From: Proteromonas lacertae
Lineage: Eukaryota > Sar > Bigyra > Opalinata > Proteromonadidae
Length of the DNA stretch: 64,000 bases
Direction: 5' to 3'
NCBI GenBank assembly: GCA_002245135.1
Contig: NGBS01000002.1
Location: 62,001-126,000, forward strand
Part shown: in pieces, positions 61,206 through 64,000 of the stretch
Numbering within the stretch: position 1 is the stretch's first letter
Layout of the letters: every line of letters starts with the position of its first letter
Translations under genes and position numbers: made by a program
Notes under the pieces: generated by a model
Told to the model about the DNA's origin: nothing
The model's input: the letters and a program-made list of their open reading frames with translations, nothing else
Databases searched by the model: none

Positions 61206-64000
61206 CTAATGATTCACTGGCATTGAGGTTGTAGGTCGATCTTTTAGATTATATGAAGTAGTATCTAGTTTAGCACCACAAGATAATACTCTTTTTTCAT
61301 CAATAAGAACAACACTTTGCTCATTTTCATTAGGAGGATATACATTACACTTTTCTTTAGATAATACTTTTTCATCATTTGTAAATAGAATAGTTTGACC
61401 ATTCTCTCCAGTAATTATTCTATCTTTTAACCATCCTTTATATATCAAACTATTATCAAGCCAAATTTCTATATCTTTAGCTCCACGATTATTGTTCTTT
61501 TTATAATTCCATATTTTAATATATGATATTACAATTGGTTTATCAAAACAAATGAATATTTTATTATTTCTGCCAATATAATTATCTAAAGTAGAAGCTA
61601 GTGGACATAGCCATGAACTTGAATCATCATTTATATTTCCATTGATTAGATTTTGAACAATTCTATTATCTCTATCACTGTTATTATTCAATATATTAAT
61701 ATCCTCAGGATCTGAATAGATCTGTTTAGGTTGAATTTGTATTTTGTTATTATAAACATCATATACTTCAATTTCATTCAAACCAATATAATATGGATCT
61801 CCTAATGAATTATTTAAACAAATTCTCAACAAACTACCAAATGGATAAACTAAAGATTCATAATCTTGAAGAGCCTTTACTCTTCCATATAATTCTATTG
61901 ATTTTGGAATTGCATCATATTTCATTCCAAAGTAAACAATTTGACTATAATCAAATGAATCTAAACCAAATGATTCTCTAATATAATAACCAGAAGGAGG
62001 TGAAATTCTATTGTTATTTATATAAACATGAATTCTTCTAACTCCTCTTATTACATCTTCATCATTCTTATTATAATTCCATATCTTTAAACCAGTTAAT
62101 TTTTCATTTTTATCTAACTCTACATCTATTTTTATTGTTTTATTCCTATGATAATTAGTTAACCACATGTTTCTTTCATCACATGTTAAGTTATTTCCAT
62201 TTAGAATATTATCTATTGTACTTTTATGATTGTTCATATAGTTATTTAATTCATTGGTTTCATCATATTTTAATTGATTTTTATTCACTGTAATTGAATT
62301 CATACTTGTACCAACTAAGAAACTAATCCCAGTTAGACCAATATACTCATAATCCCCCCAATTCTCTAATAATTCTATTGTCACTTTATTACCACTATAA
62401 TCATGTAATGCTTTCAATGATTGGTTCATTATAACTGGCTTTGGTGGTTGTATATTATTATTATTATCTTTTGATTTTATATCAATATCATCTTCTTCAG
62501 GTATTTCAAACAAATCAGAGGCTTGAGTTAATAGAGGTGATGGTGTGGTATGTTTTTGGTTTAATAGTGTATTAGATACTGAAGTCATTGGTCTACCATC
62601 TTTAGTATATACTCCATTAGATGATAAATTTATATTCTTAGGTAAAATATTATTATTACTTCTTCCTATTTCTCTTTTACGTGATAAATTATGTCCTTCT
62701 GTAGTGAGTGGTCTGTTTTCTTCAAACTGTTGTAATGCTTCTTTTCTAAATGAATATGTAATATCTTCACTCTCTAATAAAGCTGTATCATTCACTTCTA
62801 ATTTTGTTAATATATTCTCATCAACTGTAAATAGTATAATTTCACTACATTCTTCTATATTACTCATAATACCAGGAGCTTTTCTAATTTCACCTTCAAA
62901 TATCAACTTTTCTTCATCATTAATATATATTTTACAATGTTTAACACCTCTATAGCTATATGTTCTACTCTTATTATAATTCCATATCCTTATCATTGAT
63001 ATTTTAGTTGGTTCATCAAGTGTAATAATGATATAATTCTCTTTACCAGGATTGTATGGAGCTAGCCAAATATGCAAATCATCTGAAGTGAAATTTACTT
63101 TATCTAATAAGTTAGTTACAACACGTGGATCTCGACCATAATCACATAATACATTGATATCACTTGGAACAGCTTTAATATTATGTTTAGGATTATCAAA
63201 TTCAATTAATTCACCTTTATCATTGTAGATTTGTATTCCATTTAATCCAATATAATTCATATCACCCCATGTTTCATTAAATATGAGTTTAATATTCTTA
63301 GCTAATGGTAATATTGGTATTTTTAAGAAATTAGATGAATCATTATTAGATGTAGGATATGCATTTGTATTATTAATTGGTTTGGAAGATTGTTGTTGTT
63401 GATACATTTGTTGTTGATTTTGTGGATTGGCAAAATAAGAAAGAATATCTCTATCAAGAGAATTAGACATATGAAATAATAGAGTATTATCTTTATTAGT
63501 TATTGATAGAGATGTAGAGGAGGAAGATTCTGTTGCTTTTGATGGTGTTTCTATGAGTGAATCATTCTGAGGCATTAGTCTACTTCTATTAGTCATATTG
63601 AAGTTATGCAAAGATTGAAATGTCTTATTCAAATCTTCATCAGTTTGTTTGACTTTTCTTTCTTCTAAAATCTTTGAATAGTCAGGTAATGGAGTTAATC
63701 TTTCTTCAGTAATACTATCTAAATTATTACTATTATTATTATTATTATTAATCTTTGCAGGATTACTATTAACGACAGTGATATTGGTAGTTGGAGGTGA
63801 TAAGATTGGATTTTTTAATTGGAATGGATTACTTGGTAATGATGAATTAGCAGTATTTGTAGCAGTGGTGTTATTCACATTATGAGATGATGGTAATGAT
63901 GATATAGGCTTTGGTGATATTTTACTATTCTTATTATTAATATCCAGTATTGGATCTGGAGTTTGATTGGTTTGAGGTGTTCTTAGTCTAATTGATGCTC
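61206..64000 (-). CDS. KATNIP-like (DUF4457) protein, 3' part
   Basis: The frame is open to the right edge, so the N-terminus is missing; about 930 residues are visible. Three related beta-sandwich domains appear: (1) TWGDMNYIGLNGIQIY... with DLHIWLAPYNPG and IRIWNYNKSRTYSYRGVK; (2) NWGDYEYIGLTGISFL with NMWLTNYHRNK and LKIWNYNKNDEDVIRGVR; (3) LGDPYYIGLNEIEVYD with SWLCPLAS and IKIWNYKKNNNRGAK. This is the KATNIP/KIAA0556 signature (GDxxYIGL, WNYNKS, RG). KATNIP binds katanin and acts at cilia and basal bodies. The N-terminal region is low-complexity Asn/Ser/Thr with Gln runs. Confidence 0.8.
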   Translation of the reverse strand, partial: ASIRLRTPQTNQTPDPILDINNKNSKISPKPISSLPSSHNVNNTTATNTANSSLPSNPFQLKNPILSPPTTNITVVNSNPAKINNNNNNSNNLDSITEERLTPLPDYSKILEERKVKQTDEDLNKTFQSLHNFNMTNRSRLMPQNDSLIETPSKATESSSSTSLSITNKDNTLLFHMSNSLDRDILSYFANPQNQQQMYQQQQSSKPINNTNAYPTSNNDSSNFLKIPILPLAKNIKLIFNETWGDMNYIGLNGIQIYNDKGELIEFDNPKHNIKAVPSDINVLCDYGRDPRVVTNLLDKVNFTSDDLHIWLAPYNPGKENYIIITLDEPTKISMIRIWNYNKSRTYSYRGVKHCKIYINDEEKLIFEGEIRKAPGIMSNIEECSEIILFTVDENILTKLEVNDTALLESEDITYSFRKEALQQFEENRPLTTEGHNLSRKREIGRSNNNILPKNINLSSNGVYTKDGRPMTSVSNTLLNQKHTTPSPLLTQASDLFEIPEEDDIDIKSKDNNNNIQPPKPVIMNQSLKALHDYSGNKVTIELLENWGDYEYIGLTGISFLVGTSMNSITVNKNQLKYDETNELNNYMNNHKSTIDNILNGNNLTCDERNMWLTNYHRNKTIKIDVELDKNEKLTGLKIWNYNKNDEDVIRGVRRIHVYINNNRISPPSGYYIRESFGLDSFDYSQIVYFGMKYDAIPKSIELYGRVKALQDYESLVYPFGSLLRICLNNSLGDPYYIGLNEIEVYDVYNNKIQIQPKQIYSDPEDINILNNNSDRDNRIVQNLINGNINDDSSSWLCPLASTLDNYIGRNNKIFICFDKPIVISYIKIWNYKKNNNRGAKDIEIWLDNSLIYKGWLKDRIITGENGQTILFTNDEKVLSKEKCNVYPPNENEQSVVLIDEKRVLSCGAKLDTTSYNLKDRPTTSMPVNH

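Overview
The window is protein-coding DNA from the nuclear genome of an AT-rich, probably flagellated, mitochondrion-bearing protist. The eukaryotic signs are dozens of GT-AG introns, an AP-4 adaptor subunit, ER glucosidase II, a Golgi nucleotide-sugar transporter, a COMPASS subunit and an NCoR-like co-repressor. A katanin-interacting (KATNIP-type) protein suggests a cilium, and a bL25 ribosomal protein plus a Qri7/OSGEPL1-type enzyme suggest mitochondria with ribosomes. All three standard stops end genes, and poly-N and poly-Q tracts are common. I cannot name the lineage. Introns are extremely short (about 22-49 nt, usually GTAT...TAG), so most genes look like chains of small ORFs until they are joined.

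Layout: 1-20945 is the 3' part of one giant, intron-poor gene for a repetitive Ser/Gly/Ile/Asn-rich protein (at least 6,980 residues here), built from nested tandem duplications and ending in a small non-repetitive domain. 21-31 kb holds an NCoR/Snt1-like SANT protein, a coiled-coil protein, a poly-Q protein, a WW + SPIN90/Ldb17-type protein, an RbBP5/Swd1-type COMPASS subunit, a DUF6512 membrane protein and a thioredoxin. 31-38.4 kb holds a C2H2 acidic protein, an IQ/WW/B-box protein, a sigma-type GST, tRNA-Lys(UUU) and bL25. 38.4-51 kb holds TCF25/Rqc1, a damaged LRR gene, Nse2, the Qri7-type tRNA t6A enzyme, two tandem Deltex-type E3 ligases and AP-4 beta. 51-64 kb holds an SLC35A-type transporter, a GPI-anchored surface protein, a catalytically dead subtilisin-like membrane protein, glucosidase II alpha, a broken partial copy of TCF25, and a KATNIP-like gene running off the right edge.

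The genes are mostly housekeeping functions packed tightly. Divergent pairs are separated by only about 45-150 bp (bL25/TCF25, Nse2/Qri7, AP-4 beta/SLC35, DUF6512/thioredoxin). The most unusual content is the giant repeat protein, the pseudo-protease, the patchily diverged Deltex tandem, and a set of reading-frame breaks that nearly all need the same correction (skip one base, +1).
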